This document shows positions 45,284 to 57,073 of a stretch of DNA of 64,000 nt, piece by piece. The stretch comes from Myrica gale (Eukaryota; Streptophyta; Magnoliopsida; Fagales; Myricaceae). A program made the position numbers and the translations under genes. Position 1 is the first letter of the stretch. The number at the start of each line of letters is the position of its first letter. The notes under the pieces were generated by a model. It did not search any database and had not been told where the DNA came from. It worked only from the letters and a program-made list of their open reading frames with translations. The stretch covers positions 18,933,001-18,997,000 of the forward strand of contig OZ005603.1 in NCBI GenBank assembly GCA_963930655.1, read 5' to 3'.

Positions 45284-47965
45284 GTGAGTGAGATCATGCG
45301 AGCAATGCTTTCAAATCAGCCAATGATTGTACTTTTGTACAAAGAGGCATTTTTAAACACTAACGAACTTGACATTGTTTTGCCTAGTTCTATTGTTTCT
45401 CTTGCCCAAGGATACAACACATGGGGTTACCTCCAATCCGAGAGATTGAACATCAAATCGATTTTGTTCCTGATGCAACTATTCCTAACCGACCAGCTTA
45501 TAGGAGTAATCTCGAGGAGACAAAGGAGCTTCAATGGCAGGTAAGTGAGTTGTTGGAGAAGGGTCACGTGAAGGAGAGCATGAGCCCATGTGAGGTTCTG
45601 GTCTTACTTGTACCTAAGAGGGATGAGAAGTGGAGAATGTGCGTTGAGTGCCGAGCCATCAACAACATAATGGTAAAGTATCGTTATCCTATCCCACGTT
45701 TAGATTATATGTTAGATGAGCTGCATGGTTCTTGCATATTTTCTAAGATTGATTTAAAGAGTGGTTATCATCAAATTAGGATAAAAGAAGGAGATGAATG
45801 GAAAACTGCCTTTAAAACAAAATATGGTTTGTATGAATGGTTAGTTATGCCTTTTGGTTTGACTAATGCTCCGAGCACCTTTATGAGACTTATGAACCAT
45901 GTTTTTGCGTGCATTTATAGGCAGATTTGTTGTTGTCTATTTTGATGATATACTAATTTATAGCAAAAACGTGGACGATCATGTTGTACATTTGAAATCT
46001 GTTCTAGATGTGGTAAGGAAAGAAAAGTTGTTTGCTAATAGGAAGAAGTGTACCTTTTACACAGATAAGCTTGTATTTATAGGATTTGTTGTTAGTGCAC
46101 AAGGTATACATGTAGATGAAGAGAAGGTACGTGCCATCCAAGAGTGGCCGAGTCCCATAAGTGTAGGTAATGTTCGTAGTTTTCATGGACTTGCAAGTTT
46201 TTACAGGCGGTTCGTGAAGGACTTTAGTAGAATAGTCGCACCACTTACCAAAGTGATCAAGAAGAACGTTGGATTTAGATGGGGAGAAGAACAAGATAAG
46301 GCATTTCAATTAATCAAAGAGAAGCTGACTAACGCCCCTTTATTGTCTTTACCTAATTTTTCTAAAACGTTTGAAGTTGAATGTGATGCTTTAGGTATTG
46401 GTATAGGCACCGTTCTTATGCAAGAAGGACGACCAATTGCTTACTTGAGCGAGAAACTAAGCGGGGCAGTCTTAAACTACCCAACTTATGATAAGGAGTT
46501 GTATGTATTGGTTCGAGCTTTAGAGACGTGGCGGCACTACCTATGGCCTAAGGAGTTTGTAATTCACACCGATCACGAGTCTTTGAAACACTTGAAGGGC
46601 CAACACAAGCTAAACAAAAGGCATGCACGTTGGGTGGAATTCATTGAGACGTTTCCATACGTCATTCGGTATAAGCAAGGTAAGGAGAATGTGGTCGCCG
46701 ATGCACTTTCTCGCAGGGATGCATTACTTTCCACACTTGATGCAAAATTACTTGGTTTTGAGCTTATTAAAACTTTATACGCTGGTGACCATGAATTTTG
46801 TGAGGAATATAGGGCTTGTGAGAAAACAACATGTGGTAAGTTCTTTTGGCTTGATGGATTCCTATTTCGAGAGAATAAGCTATGCGTGCCTAATTGTTCT
46901 TTGAGAGAGTTACTAGTGCAGGAATCACATGGTGGGGGTTTAATAGAACATTTTGGAGTTGCAAAGACTTTAAATTTTCTACAGGAACACTTCTATTGGT
47001 CTCACATGAAACGAGATGTTGAATGAATTTTTGGTAGATGTGTCACATGTACGCAAGCTAAATCCAAAGTGCAGCCCAACAGTTTGTATACTCCTTCACC
47101 AATTCCTAGTGAGCCTTGGATTGATATTTCAATGGATTTTGTGTTAGGATTGCCTAGGACTAAACGTGGAAGAGATTCAATTTTTGTGGTTGTAGATAGA
47201 TTTTCTAAAATGACACATTTTATTCTATGTCACAAAACGGATGACGCTTCGCATGTTGCCGACTAGTTCTTTAGAGAGATTGTGAGATTACATGGCATGC
47301 CTAGGACCATTGTTTCGGATAGAGATGCTAAGTTCTTAAGATATTTTTGGAAGACTTTGTGGTGCAAACTAGGTACTAAGCTATTATTTTCCACTACTTG
47401 TCATCCACAAACTGATGGTCAAACTGAGGTAGTCAATTGGACTTTGTCTACTTTATTGAGGGCGATCATTAAAAAGAACATCAAAATATGGGAAAAATGT
47501 TTACCACATGTTGAGTTTGCTTATAACAGAGCTGTTCATTCTACTGCTAAATTTTCACCATTTGAAATTGTGTATGGGTTTAATCCTCTAACTCCATTGG
47601 ATTTATCTCCTTTTTCTTTGACTGAGCATGTTAATTTAGATGGCAAAAAGAAAGCTGACTTTGTGAAGCATATACATGAGAAAGCAAGACTCGACATTGA
47701 GCGAAGAACGGAGCAATATGCAAAACAAGCCAACAAGGGACGTCATAAGCTGGTTTTTGAACCCGTAGATTGGGTTTGGCTGCATATGCGAAAAGAGTGA
47801 TTTCCCGCGAAAAGACGTTCAAAATTGCTCCCAAGAGAAGATGGTCCTTTCCAAGTTCTCGAGCACATCAATGACAACACTTACAAGCTAGATTTATCTG
47901 GTAAGTACAATGTAAGTGCAACTTTTAATGTTACTGATTTGAGCCCTTTTGATGTAGGTAGGTGA
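45284..47965 (+). pseudogene. Reina-like pol: reverse transcriptase, RNase H, integrase
   Basis: Long open stretches (45421-45945, 45899-47026, 47069-47266, 47282-47800). Reverse transcriptase: [46 protein letters not shown]. RNase [49 protein letters not shown]. Integrase: [17 protein letters not shown] zinc-finger part, then [31 protein letters not shown] and [13 protein letters not shown]. This text is characteristic of the Reina clade. It is broken, with a few breaks. Confidence 0.88.
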
Positions 47966-47987
47966 TGATTTGAGGGCAAATCTTTTC

Positions 47988-48000
47988 AAGAGGAAGGGAA
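47988..48000 (+). other. Polypurine tract
   Basis: AAGAGGAAGGGAA directly before the LTR start TGATGGAAATC at 48001. It lies inside the pol reading region. Confidence 0.75.
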
Positions 48001-48358
48001 TGATGGAAATCAAGGTACATCTTCGAAGATCCAATTCAAGTCCCCCCATTGGGCCGGTTACAAGGGCACGAGCCAAGAAGTTTCAAGAGGTACTTAACGG
48101 GCTAATTCAAGAGGCATGGGCTCAAGCCAATACAGGAGAGCTCAATCTGGACAGGATTCTTCTAGAACTTGGATCAAGTTGACAAGCCTTTGTTGTTCAC
48201 GTGGATCTTGTTCAATGGGCCTCCACGAATTGGCTTGAGCCCATGCCTCTTGAATTAGCCAGTTGAGTACCTCTTGAAACTTCTTGGCTCGTGCCCTTGT
48301 AACCGGTGCAATGGGGACTTGAACTGGATCCTTCGAAGATGTGTCTTGATTTCCATCA
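48001..48358. mobile_element. Two Reina-like LTR starts joined head to head
   Basis: 48001-48128 is an LTR start in plus orientation and 48129-48358 the start of an LTR in minus orientation (ends GATTTCCATCA). They are inverted copies over about 125 bp, both encoding the tail PVTRARAKKFQEVLN. Confidence 0.8.
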
Positions 48359-48390
48359 CAAATGGACTGAATAGATGTTGTCGTGTTTCC

Positions 48391-49478
48391 ACTACAAAAA
48401 AAAACGCCTATAGCGGCGGTCAAAAACATCTATATAATAATATTTGAAAAGATTTATATATAGTATTAAATACATATCATATTTTTTAATATTTTTTATA
48501 ACCAGTGTAATAAAATTACATTACAAGTATTTTAATTGTATAAGTTAAATTAATAATATCTTTTTTTATAAATAAATAATAAGTACTAATTAATTAGTCT
48601 ATACTATAAGTATTTTAATCATTTAATACTATAAGTATTTTAGTCATTTAATACATGATATGTATTTTAATTGCATAAGTTAAATTTACAATATCTTTTT
48701 TTGAAATAAATAATATGTCATAATTAGTCTTATATTACAAATTATTCAAATATAATTGCTAATTATAAGTATGATACTATACTATAAGTTTTCATAACTA
48801 CTTAGTTCTAATCAATAAATATGATATTACCATAACAAATATTGTTATACTTTCAAATATATTATGTCACAACTTTAATGTTCATAACACTCTCTAACTT
48901 CAATTTTCATAACACTCTCTAACTTCAATTTTCATAACACTTCTTTTAATTATGCATTTTATCAAGTAAGTCTCTTAAAATAAAATTTGTTAGACACATG
49001 ACAACATAAAGTTATGTATTAAAAGACTTAAAATAATTATTAACATATAAATAATATTTTTTTTTCTTTTTTTTGCACATATACCTATAGCAGCGGTTGT
49101 CTAAAAACCGCTGCTATAGGTATATCTTTAGCAGCGTTTTAAAAAAAATGCTGCTAAAGGTACAACCTACAGCGGCGGTCACTACGACCGCCGCTGTAGG
49201 CACCATACCTCTAGCCGCGGTTAAAATTTAACCGCGGCTACAGGCGGGTCCGTAGCCGCGGTACGTACCGCGGCTATATGATATTTTTAGCCGCGGTCTC
49301 TGTAGCCGCGGTCATCGCCCGTCTATAGTCGGGGTCCATAACCGCGGCTACAGAGACCGCGGCTAAAAATATCATATAGCCGCGGGTTTTCGTAAGCGCC
49401 GCTAAAACCACATTGTAGCGGCGGTTTTCGTGACCGCCGCTACAGTGACCGCCGCTATAGATGCTTTTTTTTGTAGTG
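48391..49478. mobile_element. Non-autonomous CACTA element with chained hairpins
   Basis: 1088 bp, CACTACAAAAAA...TTTTTTGTAGTG, flanked by a 3-bp duplication TTC (48388-48390, 49479-49481), the hallmark of CACTA. Terminal inverted repeats of about 33 bp include TATAGCGGCGGTCA. The left ~650 bp are AT-rich and noncoding; the right ~400 bp are a chain of perfect or near-perfect palindromes (see next entry). No transposase. Confidence 0.95.
49081..49442. repeat. Chain of seven perfect hairpins
   Basis: Arms: 49081-49098/49106-49123 (18 bp), 49126-49135/49150-49159 (10), 49166-49180/49186-49200 (15), 49212-49225/49227-49240 (14), 49253-49276 (24-bp palindrome), 49276-49312/49341-49377 (37 bp perfect), 49416-49425/49433-49442 (10). 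Stem words differ (AGCAGCGG, AGCGGCGG, AGCCGCGG) but pair perfectly. Confidence 0.95.
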
Positions 49479-49481
49479 TTC

Positions 49482-50391
49482 CCTGGGTGTCTCTCGAAGC
49501 TTTCTGAAGGATAGCTGACCTTCTTACTAAAAAATTTCAAACTGAACTTTTGTGTTGTATCTAACCTAACAATGTAATGAATTCATGAAAAACATACATT
49601 GATCTAACAACGTATTAAATCTAATTACATGCATAGTATCAATGAAAAGGAAATGCTATTCAATTATTTTTTCCATTTCGATTGAATCGTTGGACTTGGA
49701 GCCTGCTGTGTAGGCTTTAGAATCAGCTGATCTCTAGGCAATAATATAGAAGGCCGGGTACACTGGGAATGCCTCTCCAAAGCAATAATCTTGCATATGT
49801 ACATTTTGAGTTTATATATTCTCTCTCTCATGAGGGCAGTCACTTGGATACATATACTTTTCATGCAACTTAAACAATATCAGAGTCCCACTTCCACAAT
49901 CAGTGTGACGCAGTTGCGGGAGAAAAAAAAAATTTTGAGCGTTGCACGTACAAAGCATACACACTCTCCAGATCAAGATGTTTTGCCATTCTCTACCCAA
50001 ATTGTAGAGTAGAATTCGAAGAAAGATAAAAATGACAGCTAAACCTTAAATCAATATTTAACGTTGTTTATATAACCATGTCGATTTCCTTTCGAATTCT
50101 ACTGTACAATTGATGCAAGGAAGAATCACATTCCCACTTTCCCACTCGATCTGTTCCCTTCAGATTAGCATCACGTACATATATAATTTATTACGTCATT
50201 GATTACTTCTGGTTGCAGTTTTCTGTACAACCAAGAGAGCATTAATTAGGGCTAGATGCGTTAACTGATAATTTAGAAAAGAAATAGATTAAAAGAATGA
50301 GGAATTAATTAGGGGAATGTTCAAGAGATGGCCCGTGGCATATGGCCAGTAACGCCGCCCTCGTTTCCTACCAAACCAAGCGATCCGTCGA
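49482..50391. other. Low-copy-looking DNA; possible exon on minus strand
   Basis: No convincing gene. On the minus strand, 49785-49669 could be a last exon: an acceptor-like TGCAAG is followed by 39 codons (LERHSQCTRPSILLPRDQ...) and a TAA. The match to real protein is not recognised and could be chance. The rest of this stretch shows nothing I can name. Confidence 0.2.
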
Positions 50392-51580
50392 CAGTGGCGG
50401 AACCAGGATTAAAATTCATGGGTGTCGAACTTTAAAGGCGAAATGACAAAAAAAAAATCGTAATGCAAAATATTGTCTTAAAGTTTTTTTTTTCTACGTC
50501 ATTGTCTTAGAGATATAATGTCGAAAATTAAAGACTAAAAGCATTAAAAATATTGGAATACATGTACCATAATATATACTGCGACTGAGAGGTGACAATT
50601 GGATCCTACGAGTTTGCATCTTCTGAAAATGTTGCAAAATTGCTTCGTTCTCAATAGTTTTAAAAACTTCTTACTCAATGTACACTAACATGCAACCATT
50701 TATTCAGTTATCTCTCATCCTATTACACAAATCACTTTGATGATCTAATTTAAGTTAATTCTCTACTTAATTCTAAAATTTTAGAACAAATTACAGATAA
50801 TTTTGATGGTTGAGGTCTTGATGTCATTAGGGTTTGTCTTTCTTACATTTTTTGTTACTACCACAACTGGAATCTGTCTTTTTTTTCCTTTTTTTTCTTT
50901 TGACAAAAGGTTACTTGGGATGCATTTGTAATTTATTTTCTCTAGGTTCTATGGATTTGAAATTGAAAGATATTCACATTCTTCAAAGCAACTTACACAC
51001 ACAAAGCAACAATTGATGACAAACCATGCTCTGAATAATAAAAATAAAATTTACAATATAAGCAAGATTTAGTAAAAGAGTTCCTTAGATAAACATATCT
51101 CAAAAGTGATCAGAATTTTGGTTTGACCTATACAAGAATCCTAAACAAACACAACATTTTTCGAGATCTCTAATAAAAATGAAGAAACAAATCAACATAG
51201 GGAGAAAAAAATGAAGTGATATTGATTATGAAAAATTAGGAGCAAAGAGTAAATAATTTTTTACTAACATAAATTTAGCAAGATGACATGAAGTTACCTC
51301 TCGGTTGAAGAATTTGTAATCAATGCAAAACAAAAAATTATAATAACTGTATATTTGCCTTAATTATTATGTAGCACTAGGAGCAAAATCAATGTATAGA
51401 AAAAAAATATTTTAGATCCGATACCCATTAAGTCTATTTGGTCTGGATTTAATGGGTATCGGACCTATCTAATTTATAAAGAAAAAGAAAAAAAGAAAAA
51501 AAATCTAAATGTAATTTTTTTTTTGGGGGGTGCGATGGGTATCGGCCGATACCCATCGCACCCCCCTCCTTCCGCCACTG
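50392..51580. mobile_element. Non-autonomous hAT-type element
   Basis: 1189 bp with terminal inverted repeats CAGTGGCGGAA...TTCCGCCACTG and an 8-bp target duplication TCCGTCGA / TCCGTGGA (50384-50391, 51581-51588; one mismatch). Interior is AT-rich; open frames are short and not recognised. TSD length and the CAG...CTG ends fit hAT. Confidence 0.85.
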
Positions 51581-51588
51581 TCCGTGGA

Positions 51589-53186
51589 TGCTTTATCTCT
51601 TTTATGGCCCTCATGAAAAAGGAAAAAGATTTATCTTCCACCAACTCCACATCCTCAATTATAAAACCATTAATTCGACTATAACGTCCCTCTTAATTAG
51701 CAGGTAACATTAGCTTAATTGATGCTTAACGTAGAGATACTGCTTTTCTTTATCTCATGTTAAACTTGGATTTGACCCCTCGATATATATCACACGTAAG
51801 GATTCAGGAGGTTTGGCGTTTTCGTCACTCTTGGAGGCTGCAAGAGATTAATATTGAGGTCAAACAACACGTTTTATCAGGCATGGAGTCTGCGGGCTAC
51901 AAGCTAATGGGGGTTTCTTTTGGCTTTCCATATCCAAATTAGCTAGGCACTTAGATTGAGCAGCTGTCTCTTTTACGTTAAACAAATATGGTGCTCTTCA
52001 CATGGTCCCCAATAAAGGTGTGTAAGCGCGCGAGACTAGCTAGCTACCTCAAGACTGCCCCATTACATTGATTTCTGCAAGGTAGATACATTAATTAATC
52101 CAACTTTTGACATAATTCGAAGCTTCTCCAAATTGAGTAATCAAATTATTATATCAGCAAAAGTTTAACCCAATTTGATAATTTCGACAATACTTGGAAA
52201 TCATATAGAGAAAATATATAATTGATAAGCAATTTGAAAATAATTTATCAATAATTTTAGTACACATTAATGGTCGGTTCAAACATTCATTTTGAACTGC
52301 TAATTACTCAAAAATTGAAATAGTTTCAGCAACATTCTTGAGCGTCCGTACCAAGTAATTAATTACGAGCTTTACCACCTAAATCATTCAACTTGCGAAG
52401 CTTTGTTACCTAAATTATTAAGTTTTAACTTGCATCTCATGTACTCCAAATTTTCACCTAACTACCTAAAATTGATCCAATTTTTTTTTTTTATAAAAAA
52501 TAAAAAAAGGTTGTTTCTGACAATGAAAATTCGATCCCATACTTTGACATGGCATCATTTTGTGTCGCACAGTAAACAGAGTAGTCCGTGGGCTGCGTGG
52601 GTCCCCTCCGTGTCTTTGACCAGTCGCTTTCCGTGATATACACCCACAAGAAGAGGAAATTGAACCGCAGTACTAAACTTGCTTAATAGGTTAAAGCGGG
52701 GTCAATTTGGCTGCGTCGACTACGATTATGTTTTCGTTCAAAATTTTTTAGTATTGGGTTTAGTATTGGTAATGATTTAGTGAAAAAGTAAAGAGAGAGA
52801 TAATTTTTTATATTTTTTGATGGGAGAGAAAGAGATTATATTGTAGTATTTTATTGTGAGTTTGTGAAATATTTTGTGAAATTTTTTGTGCAAACGCACC
52901 CGTTAACTTATCAATTACAAATTTTCAATGAAAATACTGGTACCACATCCCCCTTTTTTGCTTTTAATTTATAACAAGGTAAGAATAGGGGATACTATAT
53001 TAATGAAATAAGCATAGTATACTTGTTACCAACTTAATTTTTCAAACTATAAGGTTGAGAAATAATTGACTATTTAATTCATGAAATAAATATATACCCA
53101 CATATTGTGTTATTTTCTCCGACTACAGAATAAATGATCTAATATTTAAAGACAAATATCAGCAAATATTAGGATTTCTTTTTATA
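51589..53186. other. Intergenic or relic genic DNA
   Basis: No supported gene. An open stretch at 51757-51942 ends in the text MESAGYKLMGVSFGFPYPN before a stop; it looks protein-like but is not recognised. 52740-52905 resembles a MITE fragment (GTGAAATATTTTGTGAAATTTTTTGTGC). The rest is AT-rich. Confidence 0.3.
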
Positions 53187-53191
53187 AGAAG

Positions 53192-53651
53192 TGATGATAC
53201 CAATATTGAATCACGTCCGACTCAAACAAATGGCTACAGTCAAGCCCATGTTGCATGTAAATCCAGAAGGAGAAACCGTTATATATGTTATAGGCGGTTG
53301 TCTAACAACCCGTGATAAGCCCTGACTCCACGATCTCTCTATTCCCATGGTGAAAAACAACAGTTGTGAAGATGTGAGAAAACCTTCAGAGAGCACATGA
53401 CCTTACAGGACGGAATTCCCGCCAAAAGGAAAGAGAGAAACGTGGGAGAAAAGCTATAAAAGGAGGAGCTAAAGGTAAGTGAATTCTGAGTAACAAAATT
53501 GCAAAATACATATAAGAGAGAAGCTGACTTAAGTATCGGAGGTTATTAACCTCGGTGTCTGGGGTTATTTTTGTAGTTTTGCAGGGAATATACGTGAAGA
53601 TCGATTACGCATTTACTCGGACGTGTTGACCGTAAATCAACTGATTCATCA
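53192..53651 (+). mobile_element. 460-bp solo LTR
   Basis: TGATGATACC...ATTCATCA with a perfect 5-bp duplication AGAAG (53187-53191, 53652-53656). It contains CTATAAAAGG (about 53455) and the leader text GACTTAAGTATCGGAGG seen in plant Ty3/gypsy and TRIM LTRs. The strand is chosen from the TATA box. Family not assigned. Confidence 0.85.
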
Positions 53652-53656
53652 AGAAG

Positions 53657-54061
53657 TATGTTCTAAAAATCATTATTCTAGATAATTGTTATTTAGATGT
53701 TACGTGTTTATATTTATTATATTGTGTAATATGTTGTGAGATAAGATGTTACACGGTTATTATTGAGTTACATTGTAGAATCGTCATGCTAATGGTTAAT
53801 GAATCAAAGGCGGGGAGTATGACTTTTCGGTTCCTTGTACACTTGATATTTTGTTCTAGACCAAGGTACATATTTATGTACAATAGATCTATGCTCGTTG
53901 TGTCTCTATCATATAGGATGATGTACTCAGTCATCGAGGTGATGACCATAAGTAAACGAGTGAGTACACTGTAAGAGTACATGCATTGAATGAGATCAAA
54001 TATGGATACCTTCTAGAAGTGATCATTGATGTTAAGAAGGTATTCAACACAATTTGTTTTA
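53657..54061. other. Unassigned DNA
   Basis: No supported gene; two antiparallel short open frames at 53749-53982 look like chance. Confidence 0.5.
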
Positions 54062-54440
54062 GGCTTAAATGCACCTTATGCCCCTGGGGTATGCGGAAAG
54101 AGCAAATATGCCCCTAAGGTAAACAAAGTCATTTTCATACCCCTGAGGTATATTTTCAAGAGCAAATATGTTCTTCCGTTATGTGTCGTTTGAAACCCTA
54201 ACGGTAAATGCTGACGTGTCAAAATTAGACACGTCAGCACCAATCACAACTCGACACCTGGCATTTTCGAAATTTAAAAAAAAAAAAAACAGAACAAAAG
54301 AGGGGGAGAATCCCTGAGCGGGTGGCCGCCAGCCACCCCCGCGACGGCCGCGCGCCTCCAGGGGTGGCCTCGAGCCACCCCCGCGGCTCCCCTGCTCAGG
54401 GGAGGCACGCGGCCGCCGCGCGCGACGCGGTGAGCCCAGA
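54062..54440. mobile_element. Part of a MITE-like repeat
   Basis: Begins with the text GGCTTAAATGCACC, then two GTATGC/GGTATATTTTCAAGAGCAAATATG-like direct repeats (TGCCCCTGGGGTATG, CCCCTGAGGTAT), a perfect palindrome TGCTGACGTGTC/GACACGTCAGCA at about 54210-54240, and a GC-rich tail. The layout (value-like repeats, GACACGT block, GC-rich centre) parallels the Mutator-type MITE at 58674. Only one side is seen; LTR DNA begins at 54441. Confidence 0.45.
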
Positions 54441-55019
54441 TGTTAGGGTCCCCGGTCTAGGACTCCATAACAATCACCAACTCCTCCACGCGATCCGCTC
54501 CAACACCGTAATCGATCCTCCCGAACCGTTTCTAGTAACACACGAGCGAAGAATTAAGGATCAAAACACTCAACAAATGAATAATACCTCTCTTATTACG
54601 AAGAACGTGGTCTTAGGATTATTAGTCATTCGAACCACAAGAACAATCGTACAAGGGTTATTAGCCCAAGCACGCCCAACTTAAGAGGTTATTAGCCCCC
54701 AAGTCTACTGGCATAAACGTGCCTATGCCTGGCCACTCTCAGAAAAGCTCTCTAGCTCTCACTACTCAACTCTATGACTGAATGAATTCTAATGCTCCTG
54801 AGGAGTGCTTATATAGGCCTTCTCAGGAGCTTACAAAACTCTAATCAAATCAAATCAAATCAATCTAAATCAAATCTTCAGGATTCTAAGGAAACAATTC
54901 CCAGAATCAGGGAGATTTGATGATACATTCCTAAAACATCAAAGCTCAGAAAGGAAAGACAATCTTCTAGAAACATCTATTTCTAGAAGATAATATTTAT
55001 TCAATTAATACCATAATCA
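54441..55019 (-). mobile_element. LTR of the chromovirus
   Basis: On the minus strand TGATTATGGTATT...GGGACCCTAACA, about 580 bp, with TATATAAG (plus-strand CTTATATA near 54810). The outer end at 54441 is clear; the inner end is a best guess at CATAATCA. Confidence 0.5.
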
Positions 55020-55285
55020 GAGGCAATCTCTGAAGATGTTGATTTCGCCGCCGTCCGCCGCCCTACACGGTGGCGCCGCCGCCCTACACGGTGGCGCCGC
55101 CGCCATGCTCCTCCTTGGGTGGTGATGCTCCTCCGACTCCCAAGGTCATGCTTATCACTTCCCGTCCGGCCACCGCTAAGGGTGGTGGTGCTCCGCCGTC
55201 GGCGGTGGCTGCTGTGGTTAGCCACTCTTGGCCCTCTGCTGCTGCTTGGCTTGGCTGGGGGTCAGGGCCCTGCTGTGGTGCTAAG

Positions 55286-57073
55286 TCATGGCAATGTCAG
55301 TGGTGCCGGTGTGCCTTGCTCGCGCGCGCGCATGCTGATGCCATGGCTTGTCTGTGGTGCCTCGGCTGCGCGCGCTGTGGGCGTGTCATGTGCTCCTGCC
55401 GCGCGCGCTGTGGGGGTGTCAAAGGCGCCCATGGGTGGCATTGGCGCCGCATATCGTGTGCTATCCTCCTCCTCGCAGCCGTTCAGTCCAAGGTCTTCTC
55501 TGGGGACCCTTTCATTCCCCCTTCCATTAAGTGTACCCTTGTCCTCAAGGGTAAATTGTGGAAACCTTGAGGCTATCTCATCATAGTCCTCCCATGTTGC
55601 TTCCTCTCTTGGTCGCCCACTCCACTGCACCAACACTCTCCAAATCTTCCTCCTAAACCTTCCCCTTGGCACCATCTTGTACTCAAGGCCTATGGCAGGT
55701 TGTAGAAGCATTCTTCCTTCTTCATCAAAGGAAGGCAATTCCTCCACGATCAAACTAGGATCTCCAACCCGTCTCTTGAGGAGAGACACATGAAATACCA
55801 GGTGAAGTCTTGAGGTTGGTGGCAATTCCAACCGATATGCAACGATCCCGACACGGGCAGCCACTTTGAAAGGCCCGTAGTATCTCTTTTCCAACTTGTA
55901 ACTCATCTTTCTCTTCATTGTCTTTTGCCCATATGGTTGGAGCTTCAAGTATACGAAGTCCCCGGGCTCAAACTCCTCAAGTCTCCTTCTTCTGTCATAC
56001 TGCTTCTTCATGCTAGTTTGGGCTTTCTTGAGCTCCCTCTTCACCTTGGCTAGGATCTCATCCCTTGTGAGTAAGGCTTCCTCCACTTCGGCATTCTTGG
56101 CCGTACCCTTCTCATAAGTTACCAAGGTAGGAGGCTTCCTCCCATACACCACCTCAAATGGGCTAAGTGTGGTAGATGAATGGTACGTGGTATTGTACCA
56201 ATATTCTGCCCATGACATATACTCCATCCACCTTGCTTGCTCATCCTGGCAATAACACCGCAAGTATTGCTCCAGCGTACGGTTGACCACCTCTGTTTGG
56301 CCATCAGTCTGTGGGTGATATGAAGAACTTGTCTTCATCTTGCTTCCTTGAAGTGAGAACACTTCCTTCCAAAAGGAGCTCATGAACACCCGATCCCGGT
56401 CCGTCACTATGGTTCTAGGAAAACCATGGAGCTTCACCACATTATCCACAAATGCCTTCGCCACACTCTTCATCGTAAATGGATGCTTAAGGGGTATGAA
56501 GTGAGCATACTTACTTAAGCGATCCACCACCACCAAGATCACTTCAAACCCTTGACTTGTGGGCAAGCCCTCCACGAAGTCCATAGATAAGTCTTCCCAT
56601 ATAGCTTCCGGTATGGGCAAGGGTTGCAATAAGCCCGTGGGGGCTCTTGTGTCATGCTTGGCCTTCTGACACACGTCACATTCGGCCACCCACTTCTTTA
56701 CACTTCTCTTGAGGCCCTCCCAATAAAAGAAGTGTTTGACCCTTATGTAGGTCCTGAGCCATCCCGAGTGACCACCTTCTCTACTATGGTGGAAGTGAGT
56801 AAGGATCTCCTTCCTCAAGTTGGGCACGTCTGGCACATAGATGTAGGACTTATAGTAGATAAGCCCATCCCGCAACTTGAATCCGGTCACCCCATCACAT
56901 GGGCTCTCAAGCTTCTCAATGATCTCTTGAGACCTTGCATCCAACTCCACGGCCTCTCTAAGCTTGTCCCATATCCGCCACTCGGCTCCACTCAAAGCAC
57001 TAAGTTCGGCCTCATCTTCATAAAGAGTCCACATCATTGGACTTCCTTCCTTCCTCGATAAGGCATCAGCCAC
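55286..57073 (-). pseudogene. Chromovirus integrase with chromodomain (595 codons open)
   Basis: Domains: start overlaps the RNase H tether (ADALSRKEG); zinc-finger HHCC region (HFHHSREGGHSG...CDVCQKAKHDT); DDE core with D in SMDFVEGLP, D in TIVTDRDRVF and E in [16 protein letters not shown]-type region (KRYYGPFKVAARVG, LHLVFHVSLLK); chromodomain near 55560-55650 (VLVQWSGRPREEATWED). Such chromodomains bind modified histone tails and steer integration. After it comes an Ala/Pro-rich tail with DTPTARAA twice. The open stretch is long, but the element as a whole is broken. Confidence 0.85.

Larger units (their letters stand above)
44430..48358. mobile_element. Rearranged Reina-like complex with long pol region
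   Basis: Outer flanks CAAAT (44425-44429) and CAAAA (48359-48363) look like a target duplication with one mismatch. Left end: complete minus LTR (44430-45259). Interior: pol in plus orientation, polypurine tract (47988-48000) and LTR start (48001-48128). Right end: start of a minus LTR (48129-48358). The interior is thus inverted relative to the outer LTR ends. It is broken. Confidence 0.7.

Noticed and set aside
51757-51942. 61-codon open frame as a host gene
   Set aside because: Protein-like ending, but no recognised domain, no clear splice or promoter context; kept only as a remark.
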